DNA of 62,510 bases. Source: a virus. The stretch is from IMG/VR virus record IMGVR_UViG_3300035698_030975, positions 1 to 62,510 of that record. One strand, written 5' to 3'. Made by a program: the position numbers and the translations under genes. Below the pieces are notes generated by a model. The model saw nothing but the letters and a program-made list of their open reading frames with translations. It did not search any database and was not told where the DNA came from. Shown piece after piece: positions 18,101 through 26,233 of the stretch; position 1 is the stretch's first letter, and every line of letters begins with the position of its first letter.

Positions 18101-19442
18101 GGTTTTTATCTTTATTAAGTTTTAATTCTTTGTGGAATTTTGGAATTTTATTCACATGATGTTTTTGAACGCTAAACCCTGCACCACATCCACATAATAA
18201 AAGCCAAAAACACTCTTGGAAGAAACGAATTCTATCACAAAAAGTCATTGTACAATTTCCAGTAACTAATCCATTAGGCATAATAAATGATTGATCGTCA
18301 TCTACTTCCAGGCACCAAACTTCATCATAAATAGGTTCATCATCTATTTCTGATACAAAAAAATGAGACGCTGTTTTTCCTAATGAATTAAAAATTCTAA
18401 ACCTAATTGTATAGGGTCTGGTTCCAAAATTAGTTATTTCATTAGTAAAATCTTTTTCTGAAACAATATAAACTCCCGCTATTGGAAAGCAGTCTCGAAT
18501 AAATTTTATATGTTCTTTTTCGCTTGATTGAATGGTGACAAATAAATTTTTAGAAGGATATTTTGATTTTTTATGTGTACTTCTATTAACCTCTCCATCT
18601 GCATCTAAATAACCACGAACAAAAGCTCTAATAAGTCTTGGATCGTCTTTGTTGGGATCAGGTGATTTTTTCAAATAAGTTCCTGTATATGCCATTATAT
18701 CGCCTTGCAGAGAATTTGAAGCACTAGTTTTGAAACCAAGTTCTTCAAACCGATATGCAAATTTTCTGCTGCTACCGCAAAGACGTATTGCAGAATATTT
18801 TGGAGTTCCATCAGAATCTTGAATATTAGTTCCATCGCCATAAATAAGTCCATAAGCCCAATATAATCTTTCGTCCGGTTGTGCTTCATCATAATCAAAA
18901 TCATTAAAAATATCTGGGGCGTTTTGAAGATGGTCTCCCACATCAAGTCCTTGGCGAAATTCCCCGTGCTTTAAAAGCCAACGATGATCTTTTGTAGCCC
19001 AAACTTCACATTCGGCATTATTTCTTGTTATTTTATGTCGATATAACCAATCCTTTCCATAATCTCTAACTATTGCTCTTTTCCAATTGCCTTTATGAGT
19101 CAAAACCTCAACAATATCACCATCTTTAAAATCTTGAAAAGTTTTTACCCCTTGTCGGGTAATAAAAGATGTAGATTTAGATAAACAATTGTACATTCTC
19201 GCATGTTTCTTTTCGATAGGTACTCCGCCAAATTGAAGTGCCCTTTGAGACCCCAATGCCCTTTTTTGCTTTACAAGATCAAAGGCCCACTCAATATGTT
19301 CGGCAACATTTGGGTAGCGCCGTAGGTGCATTTGTTTGACTCTATCAACAGCTTCATTCCATGTTTCTCTGCGTTTTTCTTCACTATTATAACGGGCATA
19401 CTTTGAATAATAGGTATAATCTTGGAGAGCTTTAATCGACAT
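15102..19442 (-). CDS. Adenosylcobalamin-dependent ribonucleotide reductase (class II) with two inteins
   Basis: This enzyme reduces ribonucleoside triphosphates to deoxy forms for phage DNA synthesis, using B12. The 1446-residue precursor contains two inteins (residues 86-396 and 637-1017); removal leaves about 754 residues, close to monomeric Lactobacillus-type enzymes (about 739). Extein signatures are R-M-Y-N|C (redox Cys), N-P|C-G-E-I (thiyl-radical Cys), W-A-V-C-N-L-S-E-V-N (partner Cys) and the C-terminal A-C-G-G-G-A-C-E-V-I shuttle pair. AAGGA precedes the ATG. Each intein interrupts the chain just before a catalytic cysteine, so activity depends on splicing. Confidence 0.93.
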   Translation of the reverse strand: MSIKALQDYTYYSKYARYNSEEKRRETWNEAVDRVKQMHLRRYPNVAEHIEWAFDLVKQKRALGSQRALQFGGVPIEKKHARMYNCLSKSTSFITRQGVKTFQDFKDGDIVEVLTHKGNWKRAIVRDYGKDWLYRHKITRNNAECEVWATKDHRWLLKHGEFRQGLDVGDHLQNAPDIFNDFDYDEAQPDERLYWAYGLIYGDGTNIQDSDGTPKYSAIRLCGSSRKFAYRFEELGFKTSASNSLQGDIMAYTGTYLKKSPDPNKDDPRLIRAFVRGYLDADGEVNRSTHKKSKYPSKNLFVTIQSSEKEHIKFIRDCFPIAGVYIVSEKDFTNEITNFGTRPYTIRFRIFNSLGKTASHFFVSEIDDEPIYDEVWCLEVDDDQSFIMPNGLVTGNCTMTFCDRIRFFQECFWLLLCGCGAGFSVQKHHVNKIPKFHKELKLNKDKNLDAAEKIFVIPDTIEGWADSLGVLLATYIPHPNYADWKGNKVVFDYSVIRPKGFPVSSGVGKAPGPEPLKRSLEIIRKLLDDCVGKGQSRLSPIDAYDITMHTSDAVLSGGVRRSATIALFSKDDEEMMNAKTGNWRDENPQRARSNNSVVLLKDDLTKEDFTKFIEVLKQYGEPGFYFTDSTEAVCNPCLHRDTRIATNLGLIKIENLQKSSNILLADKRIGKEKICAELGIEFVEASNAKLTQKNVPIFEIRTKHGHSIKATENHIFPTPNGRKRLDELSEGDVIYLQSGKGAFGERGTYEQGLILGLITSDGTFSRAGAGTAFIDMWQDDFEQLDYIKKIVNSEIKILDKQHFNENIENDWSGDCDKKRIGGRRLYRLLKEILLIDNPSTIKKNLPECVWNGSEEFVIGYLQGMFFGDGSVQHKERKQHTKSTLSYRLTQSNEILLQEIQTLLTNFGIISGVYFRRPGEFRSLPDGNEGVKKYWCKPNYELIINRPNFIRFKEQIGILGRKEDIANVYLKQRGVQCKKIEKYSTRIRSIDYVGNDDVFCLKQYKTNTMIANGIVTGNCGEISTWPVDPETGKSGWAVCNLSEVNGRRVKCEEDLALAVRAAAIVGTLQAGYTDFEYLGQTTEKIIRRESLLGVSITGMMDNPEILFDPQMQKKMARLVIKTNEWMASKLGINPAARCTCIKPSGTSSCVLGSASGIHPHHARRYFRRSQANQLEPVFQFYKSKNPIATEKCVWSANESDDVVTFCVEVPDGAKTKNDLSAIELLKLVLVTQKNWVTQGKRKEKCTQEWLTHNVSNTINVREHEWEEATDFIYQNKKYFAGITLLSASGDLDYPQAPMVNVLTPREILKQYGDGSMMASGLIVDGFHAYDDLWVACDVVLERSNPLVEPEQPNGESTLEDHRQWEKDHNEWKMKTDWVRRVKQFAERYYDSDVRKCTYLMKHVHCWKHWMDIKRECVDVDYTQLKEDEDVTEILQTVACGGGACEVI
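16392..17534 (-). other. Intein 2 in ribonucleotide reductase (381 aa)
   Basis: The element starts at Cys637 (C-L-H-R-D-T-R-I-A-T) and ends I-V-T-G-N before Cys1018, the catalytic radical cysteine in N-P-C-G-E-I. Block B appears as H-S-I-K-A-T-E-N-H. Two LAGLIDADG-type motifs are visible (L-I-L-G-L-I-T-S-D-G near 755 and L-Q-G-M-F-F-G-D-G near 865). Like intein 1 it ends G-N rather than H-N. Confidence 0.88.
18255..19187 (-). other. Intein 1 in ribonucleotide reductase (311 aa)
   Basis: The element begins with Cys86 (C-L-S-K-S-T-S-F) and ends V-T-G-N before Cys397 of the extein. It has the splicing block with W-A-T-K-D-H-R-W (block B-like, with His) and a terminal G-N/C junction. A LAGLIDADG homing endonuclease is embedded (L-I-Y-G-D-G near 200 and G-Y-L-D-A-D-G near 280). 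The penultimate residue is Gly, not the usual His, so splicing chemistry may be of the His-less kind. Confidence 0.88.
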
Positions 19443-19547
19443 ATTTTTAATTCCTTCTTTCTTTCTGGATTCGTGCTTGAAAGGTTATCTAAGTGTTATG
19501 AAAAATAAAAATTACAAAGAAAAATTTACTAAATGAAATTTCCAATA

Positions 19548-21578
19548 TTAGTCGCCAACAACCCTTGTAAACCCCTCTTTTTTCTGAAGAATTATTTTTT
19601 CACTACCTTCTAACATATCCAAAAGTCCTTGATCGTGAGTAGTGATAAACACTTGTCTATCTTTAGAAAGTTCTAATATCATATTGTAAATTCCAACTAC
19701 GCCCATTGGATCTATATTAGTAGTAACCTCATCAAGAAAAACTAACGAAGGCAATACTCCAGTATTTAACATCATAACATGGGCAAATCCCTGTGATACA
19801 GAAAGGTTTAGGCGTCTTTGCTCGCCGCGTGACATTTGAGCATAGACAAACGGATCTCCGTCAATTGGGTTTCTTTCTATGGTTTCATCGAGTTCATCAT
19901 TAAAAATTAGTTTAATTTTTCCATCAATAAGAAACTGCAACCAATGAGCAATTTGATTATTCAGAGTAGGAATAATTCCATCAATTACATGTTTCCTAAT
20001 ACCAGAATCACCAAAAGCTATTACCCAAAATTCGTAATAAGGTAATTCATTTTCGGCAACATCTAATTCATCTCTTTTATTGTCGCATTCTTGATTCTTG
20101 TTTTCTGCATCATTGGCGGCTGAAATCAGAATTTGTTCATAAGGACTGGTTCCTTCAAATTCTTTTTTCTTAGTGATAAGTGCTTCCTTTAGGTTTGTAA
20201 TTTCATTCTCTAGGATGGTGTTAGTAACATTTTTGTTTTGAGGTTTTTGAATGTGATTCAAATCAGTTAATTCGGTTTGGGATTCTGAAACTTCTAAAAG
20301 AAGAGCACGTCGTTTTTTGCGGGCCAATCCAACTGCTTCAATAATCTTTTGGATGCCAGAATTTAATTTTTCCTGTTGCTTTTTGTCATGATTTAGGAGA
20401 TTGGTGTCTTTTTCTATTTCTCCGTTATAGTGTTCAATTTTATTTTTTAATTGATTTACAAAAACTCCATAATTTTCTTCTTCAACTATGCCATAACAAG
20501 AATCGCATCGCACTCCTTTTTTACTTTCTATTGTTTCTATTTTGTTGTCACCCTTTTGAATAAAATCATTTGCTTCTGTTATTCTTTCTTGAATTTTTCG
20601 GATTTGAGTATCCAAGTCAGTTTCTTTGGATTTAGCTGCTTTTACTTTTTCTTCGGCTTGTTCTAATTTGGCGTCAAAATCACTACGTTTTTTTTCTAAT
20701 TGAGGAATAATAGAAGTAAGATTTTTTATTTTTTCTTGTGCTTCTTGATAACGAGAAATTTCCCCACCTTCTTCAGTAGACTCTAATTTTTCTTGTTTTT
20801 GTTTTATCTGAAGCATAATTTTTTTGCATTCAGATTTTTTGTTTTCTAACCATGTGACCTTTTCTTTACGAGCTTCTTCTAAACGAACCAAAGCAGCATC
20901 TTTTGCATCAACTAGTTGTTGGTAATCTTTGGTAATGTTTTTGATTTGACTTTTAAAGTCATTTCGCATTTTTTTAGCTACATCGGCAAATTGTCGATAC
21001 CGATCAAGAGAAAGAAGATTTTCGATAATTTCGCGCTTAGTGGGGGTGTCGCACTCTAAAAAACAACCTGCATTATTGTCGGTAAAAACTGCTACGTTTA
21101 CAAAAGTTTCATAATTCAGACCAATTTTTTCTTCAATTAGTTTTTGAGTAGCTGGCATGCCTCCGACCGAGATTTCATGTTCTTCTTCCCACTCTTCATT
21201 TCCTAATTGACCCCAATCTCCTTCTTCACTTTCCCAAATTCTTAACGAGTCTGGCTTGCGTGTACGTACAACTCTAAAGTCTCCCCACCTTGTTTCTGTT
21301 CTGAGTTTTTTGCCAATTTGATTGTTGATTACATTTTTATGAGTTAACTTCTTAGGTTGTTTAATAGTTTTCCCATAGAGAGTATAAACCGGAATTTCTG
21401 GGCAACTGCTTTTTCCCACTCCATTAGAAGCAATCCTTTCTTCCTCTTCTTGTACATCGAGATTATCCCCACGAATCAAAACAATGTTGCCATATTCTGG
21501 TAATTTAATTTCAATTCCTTCGGGACCAAAACAAAGAAAATTCTTAGCAGAAAAATATGTAAAATTTAAATTTCTCAT
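19548..21578 (-). CDS. gp46-like (SbcC/Rad50-type) recombination ATPase
   Basis: ATPase subunit of the phage Mre11-Rad50-type complex, which processes DNA ends for recombination-dependent replication. The 676-residue protein has Walker A (N-G-V-G-K-S-S, 52-58), long coiled coils about 200-500, a zinc hook C-D-S-C at 358-361, the ABC signature S-R-G-E-Q-R-R and Walker B L-V-F-L-D-E-V with a downstream T-T-H-D-Q. The start overlaps the gp47-like stop by 4 bases (ATGA), so the two are coupled. Confidence 0.9.
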   Translation of the reverse strand: MRNLNFTYFSAKNFLCFGPEGIEIKLPEYGNIVLIRGDNLDVQEEEERIASNGVGKSSCPEIPVYTLYGKTIKQPKKLTHKNVINNQIGKKLRTETRWGDFRVVRTRKPDSLRIWESEEGDWGQLGNEEWEEEHEISVGGMPATQKLIEEKIGLNYETFVNVAVFTDNNAGCFLECDTPTKREIIENLLSLDRYRQFADVAKKMRNDFKSQIKNITKDYQQLVDAKDAALVRLEEARKEKVTWLENKKSECKKIMLQIKQKQEKLESTEEGGEISRYQEAQEKIKNLTSIIPQLEKKRSDFDAKLEQAEEKVKAAKSKETDLDTQIRKIQERITEANDFIQKGDNKIETIESKKGVRCDSCYGIVEEENYGVFVNQLKNKIEHYNGEIEKDTNLLNHDKKQQEKLNSGIQKIIEAVGLARKKRRALLLEVSESQTELTDLNHIQKPQNKNVTNTILENEITNLKEALITKKKEFEGTSPYEQILISAANDAENKNQECDNKRDELDVAENELPYYEFWVIAFGDSGIRKHVIDGIIPTLNNQIAHWLQFLIDGKIKLIFNDELDETIERNPIDGDPFVYAQMSRGEQRRLNLSVSQGFAHVMMLNTGVLPSLVFLDEVTTNIDPMGVVGIYNMILELSKDRQVFITTHDQGLLDMLEGSEKIILQKKEGFTRVVGD

Positions 21579-22681
21579 TCATTTTCCTCAACGATTGATT
21601 TTCCTATTTTAATGAGCTTATCTCTGTCTAAATTTTTCAAGTCTAGATCATCAACATAACTCTCTAGCATTTTATCTTGATTCAACAAAAATGCTTTGGC
21701 GTCCTTAATAACATGCTCTTCTTTTCTAGGGGCTTGGGACAAATGGAGTTCTTTGACTCCATTTTCAATAAGAGATTTTTGCATTTCGACTACACTAGCA
21801 GCAGAAAGATCATCTACAGCCACTCGAACAAATTGACCATTCAAGTTGTGCTTTCCTAACTGGTTTTCAGTCAGAATTAAATGCTGAGGACTGAAGTCAT
21901 TCTCAACATATTCCTTTTTCCCAGATTCCAAGTCATAGATGAGAATATGTTTTGTTTGCAGTGTTTCTCCAAAACTCAATTGCAAGGGAGATCCAATATA
22001 TTCCACTGCGGCATCTAATTGTTGCGCTGCGTGATAGTGTCCTAAAAAGACCCTATCCCAACCCTTAAAACTATCCATATCAACCTTAACCATGTCTCCA
22101 TCATGTTCCACAATTACTTCAGAGAAAGTCTGGTGTTTTGTGTTCCACATCGCTCCATCTATAGCAACGTGTCCGCATAAAATGCGAAATTTTGAATCAT
22201 TATCTATTTGTTCAAGAGTTTTGAGAGGATCATGAGTAAAGGGTATAAAACTAATTGGATAACCACCGATCATAATAGTGGTTGGTTCATCTACCACAAA
22301 AACTCCAGGAATAACACGAAATGGATTTACACTAGACACATCCCATTTATTTAAATGCCAAAGGTCATGATTGCCTAAAAGAAGATAAACATTAAACGGT
22401 GGAATTGTTATTGGATCGGTTCCAAGGGAATGATCTACATAGAATTCCCTTGCTTTGCCTACCAAATACTTCTCAAAAATCTCAAACGTTTTTTGATAAG
22501 TAAACACATCTATTTTTTGTCGATCATGAAACAGATCGCCAAGAAAAATTATATTTTTCACCTTTCGATCTATGGCTGTTTGAAAAATCCAATCCAAACA
22601 TTCAAGACAATCTTGAAGGCGCTCAGATGATCGCTTATGCGGATGTACGTGTAGATCGGCACACAGAAGAATTTTAGACAT
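21575..22681 (-). CDS. gp47-like (SbcD/Mre11-type) nuclease
   Basis: Metallophosphoesterase nuclease partner of the gp46-like ATPase. The motifs are A-D-L-H-V-H (D9, H11), F-L-G-D-L-F-H-D-R (D49), L-L-L-G-N-H-D-L-W-H, C-G-H-V-A-I-D and L-G-H-Y-H-A, which together bind two metal ions. The 368-residue length fits. It is the first gene of the pair on the minus strand. Confidence 0.9.
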   Translation of the reverse strand: MSKILLCADLHVHPHKRSSERLQDCLECLDWIFQTAIDRKVKNIIFLGDLFHDRQKIDVFTYQKTFEIFEKYLVGKAREFYVDHSLGTDPITIPPFNVYLLLGNHDLWHLNKWDVSSVNPFRVIPGVFVVDEPTTIMIGGYPISFIPFTHDPLKTLEQIDNDSKFRILCGHVAIDGAMWNTKHQTFSEVIVEHDGDMVKVDMDSFKGWDRVFLGHYHAAQQLDAAVEYIGSPLQLSFGETLQTKHILIYDLESGKKEYVENDFSPQHLILTENQLGKHNLNGQFVRVAVDDLSAASVVEMQKSLIENGVKELHLSQAPRKEEHVIKDAKAFLLNQDKMLESYVDDLDLKNLDRDKLIKIGKSIVEENE

Positions 22682-22718
22682 ACCTTCATCCTAATAATGA
22701 TTATTTAATTTCCGATGT

Positions 22719-23186
22719 TTACATCATCGGAGAACCCATCATGTGCTGCGGTTGCGGAGCAGCACTGGGCGGCCCAGCCATTGGAGGCTGCTCCATTCCA
22801 GGAACAGCCATCGGCGGGCCAGTAGGAGGAGGTTGTGGAAGTTGAGAAGGTTGACTAGAATTTACATTATCCTTCTCATCTTGTCCACCCGACTTTTTAT
22901 CAGTTATAGGTTTTCCTTCTAGAATTTTTTCTATAACCTTCCAAACATCTATAGGCTCTAGATTTTTAGGTTCTTCAGCAGGAGGAGGAGGAGCTTGTCC
23001 TGGCATCGGAGGTCCACCCATTGGAGGAGGAGGTCCACCCATCGGTCCAGGAGCAGCCATAGGAGGTCCACCCATTCCGCCGCCCATAGGAGGTCCACCC
23101 ATTCCGCCAGCCATAGGATCAGCGCCACCCATGCCCATAGCCATTGGATCTTGTTCTAACATCAAAAAGTTCCTAAAACTAATCAT
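22719..23186 (-). CDS. Gly/Met/Pro-rich protein with capsid-targeting-like N-terminus
   Basis: From the ATG at 23186 the product is 155 residues. It begins M-I-S-F-R-N-F-L-M-L-E, similar to T4 internal-protein leaders, followed by a low-complexity G-M-G-G-P-P-M repeat region (about residues 13-60), a short folded-looking piece (P-I-D-V-W-K-V-I-E-K-I-L) and another Pro/Met-rich tail. The longer in-frame ORF to 23294 would overlap the divergent promoter, so it is not used. A virion-internal role is inferred from likeness to 14146-14715. Confidence 0.5.
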   Translation of the reverse strand: MISFRNFLMLEQDPMAMGMGGADPMAGGMGGPPMGGGMGGPPMAAPGPMGGPPPPMGGPPMPGQAPPPPAEEPKNLEPIDVWKVIEKILEGKPITDKKSGGQDEKDNVNSSQPSQLPQPPPTGPPMAVPGMEQPPMAGPPSAAPQPQHMMGSPMM

Positions 23187-23202
23187 GACAGTATATATCT
23201 GT
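23186..23202. promoter_or_regulatory. AT-centred palindrome between divergent genes
   Basis: GACAG and CTGTC flank TATATAT, directly at the 22719-23186 start codon and upstream of the plus-strand promoter. It could be an operator for either gene. Only the symmetry is seen. Confidence 0.3.
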
Positions 23203-23252
23203 CGCAGCCTCAAATATATTTGGACTAAAACACAAAATTGTGAAAATTGTGG

Positions 23253-23281
23253 TTGACATACTATAATAGTTGTCGTATACT
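23253..23281 (+). promoter_or_regulatory. Consensus sigma-70 promoter
   Basis: TTGACA (23253-23258), a 17-bp spacer and TATACT (23276-23281). The hexamers, spacer length and the CG before the -10 match the promoter at 8830. The leader that follows (about 23288-23403) can form a 5' hairpin (GGCAC/GTGCC, 23290-23322) and is then purine-rich up to AAGGAG before the ATG at 23404. Confidence 0.85.
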
Positions 23282-23403
23282 TATGTGATGGCACTTCTCG
23301 TTAGAAGAGTCAATGCTGTGCCAGGACGGAAAACCTGGAGTAGAAGAGAGAAAAGAGTAAGAGTAAGAAAAACAAGCCTAAGCCTAGAAAAAGGAGAGAG
23401 CAA

Positions 23404-24273
23404 ATGAACGCTCAACCTAAGTTAGATGCTGTACGTGCCGCACTCGATGGCACCCAGGTCGATTTCGACCAATTTCTCAAAAAGTTCGCTACTAAATGCG
23501 ATCTTGATCCTAAAGATGTTACTGACGAACATCTTGCCAATGGTCGTTACGAAGATTTCGAAAATTGTGGATGTGGTTCAATTACGGCTCGTCGGATAGC
23601 TCGTGTAATTCGCGGCGATAAAGAAGCCACACCTCAACCACAAACGGTGGTCATTGACGTATCTAGTGATCCCGAAAAACATGCCGCCACATTGTCGCCC
23701 GTGAAACTTATCGAGCATTACGATCCCGACAATCACACCAATCCTTATGGAAAATCCCTTAAGGAAGCAACGGAAAATCGACGATGCATTGTTTTTAACA
23801 ATGATGGGTCACTCAATATAGAGTTATCTCAACAATTAGTCGATGAAATCGTTAATCTTCAATATCCCGAAAGAGATTCGGTTATTGTTGATGGCGTTCC
23901 AAGTCCTGTATTCAAAGTAGGACACCGACCAGATCGGTTTGCAGAGGAAAATCCTGTTAATCCAGGAACTCCGCTACGTCCTGATGGCGCTTCTGATGCT
24001 GGATGTGAATGGGGTAATTTGCCACTAAACATCCGTCAGTTGCTCTATCTGGCTTCTCATGATACCGGAGAAGTTAACGATGACGAATTGGATCTTTTTG
24101 ACAAAGTAGATGGTAAAACTTTTGCCCAAGTCGCCAAACGTTATCGTAAGGCATCTGTTCTGTTCCAAGAACGAGAAAAACTTGGAACACTGCCGCAATT
24201 AAGAATTCGGCTTGGTGATAACGGAACTGTTCGTAAAAACGATCCGTTTGCTAAGGGCAACAAGGTTTGGTAA
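23404..24273 (+). CDS. Hypothetical protein, first gene of VWA operon
   Basis: A 289-residue protein of unknown family. The N-terminal ~75 residues look like a small helical domain (F-D-Q-F-L-K-K-F-A...C-G-C-G-S-I-T-A-R-R-I-A-R-V-I-R). The rest contains N-L-P-L-N-I-R-Q-L-L-Y-L-A and a basic tail. It has a strong AAGGAG and sits right behind a consensus promoter, so it is probably highly expressed early. A 15-bp hairpin follows. Confidence 0.55.
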   Translation: MNAQPKLDAVRAALDGTQVDFDQFLKKFATKCDLDPKDVTDEHLANGRYEDFENCGCGSITARRIARVIRGDKEATPQPQTVVIDVSSDPEKHAATLSPVKLIEHYDPDNHTNPYGKSLKEATENRRCIVFNNDGSLNIELSQQLVDEIVNLQYPERDSVIVDGVPSPVFKVGHRPDRFAEENPVNPGTPLRPDGASDAGCEWGNLPLNIRQLLYLASHDTGEVNDDELDLFDKVDGKTFAQVAKRYRKASVLFQEREKLGTLPQLRIRLGDNGTVRKNDPFAKGNKVW

Positions 24274-24278
24274 TTAAA

Positions 24279-24313
24279 TAACTCAAGGTGGTCGCAAAGA
24301 CCACCTTGAGTTA
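24279..24313 (+). terminator. Long perfect stem-loop after the first VWA-operon gene
   Basis: A 15-bp perfect stem (TAACTCAAGGTGGTC with its complement) closes a GCAAA loop. No T-run follows, and the next gene's ribosome site (AAGGAAAAAAG) comes soon after. It likely lowers downstream transcription or protects the upstream mRNA rather than ending it fully. Confidence 0.65.
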
Positions 24314-24336
24314 TATTTAATAAGGAAAAAAGAAAT

Positions 24337-25377
24337 ATGTACAATTATACAAATAAATCATGGATGGAAGTAAATGGTCTGAAAGCTGCTATCAACACGC
24401 CCGCAGCATTAGAAGGAAAGGGCATGCATGATTTGCCGCCTCATGATCCAAGACCATCATATATCGTTGATGAATATCCAAACTGTCCAGAAGTATGGAT
24501 GCATGGTTCAGGAACGTCTGGATCATTTTTTACTCCTGTGGAAACCGGTCGTGGATTGTGGTTCGATTTCACACCTAATCAATACCACAAACATCATGTG
24601 GCGGTAGTTTCTAGCGTGCAGGGAATTAATCCTGTTACTGGTCATCCAACAAATCGTAAAGAATGGTTAGGTCTTCAGCAAATTAAAAATAAGTGTCCAA
24701 TTCACGATATAGAACTTCAACAAAATCGTTATTGTGAAAAATGTGGTTATGAATTGCCCGCTCAAAACTATATTGCAACCACAACTGGTCAAATACTCTG
24801 GCTAGATGGTTTTCGTAATGAAAAAGGACAAGTTCGTCAATACATCATCACCGAAGAAGAATCTCGTGGTGTAGCTTCTCAAATTATGGGTGATGATCGA
24901 GTGTGGGCAATTGGATTTGCTTTCTATCTTTCAAAAGAAGAAAAACCACAACCTCCTGTTCGTCAGAGACGATATGCTAGCATGTTTAGTACTAAACTTG
25001 AATTTAGTGATGCTGGTGGTCCAATAGCTGGTCAAAACTTAAATTGCAATGATGATGAAATTAATTACTGTTGTGGTGTTGATTCTATAGATAAATCTCA
25101 GCACGCTTCCGGAGAGCCTTGGATCTCGCCAGCAGGTTTAAATCGGTCATTGCGACCCACTCGCAAAAGCACCAAGCGACAGGAAATTGGAGCAGGAGCC
25201 CAAATAGATCAAGAAGTAGGCGTTGATCCAAAAGATATTGATTTCTGGCAACCGGAACCAGCGGCATTGATTTATGTCAATTACGTTCAGCCAGTAATTG
25301 CAGAGCAAATAATGAAAGCCGGAAAGCGCGAGGACAAAAAAGATGGTTTCCTCAATGGCTTGAAGGTGGGAAATTAA
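24337..25377 (+). CDS. Zinc-ribbon hypothetical protein in VWA operon
   Basis: A 346-residue protein of unknown function. It has a probable zinc ribbon near residues 113-138 (C-P-I-H...C-E-K-C) within a beta-rich core (W-M-H-G-S-G-T-S-G-S-F-F, I-L-W-L-D-G-F-R-N). Cys pairs recur near 235 (Y-C-C-G). It lies 12 bases before the VWA gene, so the two products may act together. Confidence 0.5.
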   Translation: MYNYTNKSWMEVNGLKAAINTPAALEGKGMHDLPPHDPRPSYIVDEYPNCPEVWMHGSGTSGSFFTPVETGRGLWFDFTPNQYHKHHVAVVSSVQGINPVTGHPTNRKEWLGLQQIKNKCPIHDIELQQNRYCEKCGYELPAQNYIATTTGQILWLDGFRNEKGQVRQYIITEEESRGVASQIMGDDRVWAIGFAFYLSKEEKPQPPVRQRRYASMFSTKLEFSDAGGPIAGQNLNCNDDEINYCCGVDSIDKSQHASGEPWISPAGLNRSLRPTRKSTKRQEIGAGAQIDQEVGVDPKDIDFWQPEPAALIYVNYVQPVIAEQIMKAGKREDKKDGFLNGLKVGN

Positions 25378-25389
25378 CAAGGAACAAAA

Positions 25390-26202
25390 ATGACAAAACC
25401 TAAAACTCATGTTGCAATTATTCTAGACCGTAGTGGTTCGATGTGGACTAATAGAGAAAAAACGGTAGAGGGATATAATGAATGGGTTCAACAACTCAAA
25501 GAAGATGCTAAAGATCAAGATATCACTTGTTCGTTATTTACATTTAATGGAAAAGTATATGAACATCTTTGGAAAATGGAAGCTGACGCCTTAGAAGAAT
25601 CTAATTATGAATCATATCAACCAAGTGGTTCAACTGCATTTTGCGATGCAGTTGGACACGTCATCGACAAAATGATGACTGAAGATGATGGCGATGAAAA
25701 TACAGCTTATTTACTTAAAGTTATTTCTGATGGAGACGAAAATAGTTCTAACCATTATCGCAATAGGTCTGATTCCGAGAACCAATATAAAATCATAACT
25801 GAAGTTTTTGATGGAGCTAAAACAAGTAAACGATGGTCGTTTGATTTTATGGGTTGTTCAGAAAAAGATTTAAAAAAAATCAATCAATATACGGGTGTGG
25901 ATTTGTCAAATATGGCTGTGTGGTCGAAAGATTCTGACGAAAAAATAAATCATGCATTTGCCGAAAATCGCCGTCGAACTAGTGAATATTTTGTTGGTCG
26001 ATCACAAGGATCACAACAGACAAATAACTTTCACTCAGAAATAGCACATACATGTGCTAGTTATGAGGAGCCAACACCGCAGCTTAACAATCCAGTTTCA
26101 ATTCCTAAGACGGTAATCCCAACCCTTGGGATGGCAGATGTTTTTAAGACTCAAAATTCAGTAGATGCGGATGCCAAAAACTATTCTGGATGGAGGTCGT
26201 AA
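25390..26202 (+). CDS. Von Willebrand factor A domain protein
   Basis: The 270-residue protein has a complete metal-ion-dependent adhesion site: D-R-S-G-S-M at residues 13-18, the conserved Thr in S-G-S-T-A near 80, and the Asp in S-D-G-D-E-N near 117. The VWA domain covers about 1-195, followed by a disordered tail. AAGGAACAAAAATG gives a good start. No transmembrane segment or signal is visible, so it probably acts in the cytoplasm as a protein-interaction module. Confidence 0.85.
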   Translation: MTKPKTHVAIILDRSGSMWTNREKTVEGYNEWVQQLKEDAKDQDITCSLFTFNGKVYEHLWKMEADALEESNYESYQPSGSTAFCDAVGHVIDKMMTEDDGDENTAYLLKVISDGDENSSNHYRNRSDSENQYKIITEVFDGAKTSKRWSFDFMGCSEKDLKKINQYTGVDLSNMAVWSKDSDEKINHAFAENRRRTSEYFVGRSQGSQQTNNFHSEIAHTCASYEEPTPQLNNPVSIPKTVIPTLGMADVFKTQNSVDADAKNYSGWRS

Positions 26203-26233
26203 ACTGGTTTACAAACAGAAAAATGAAGGTATA

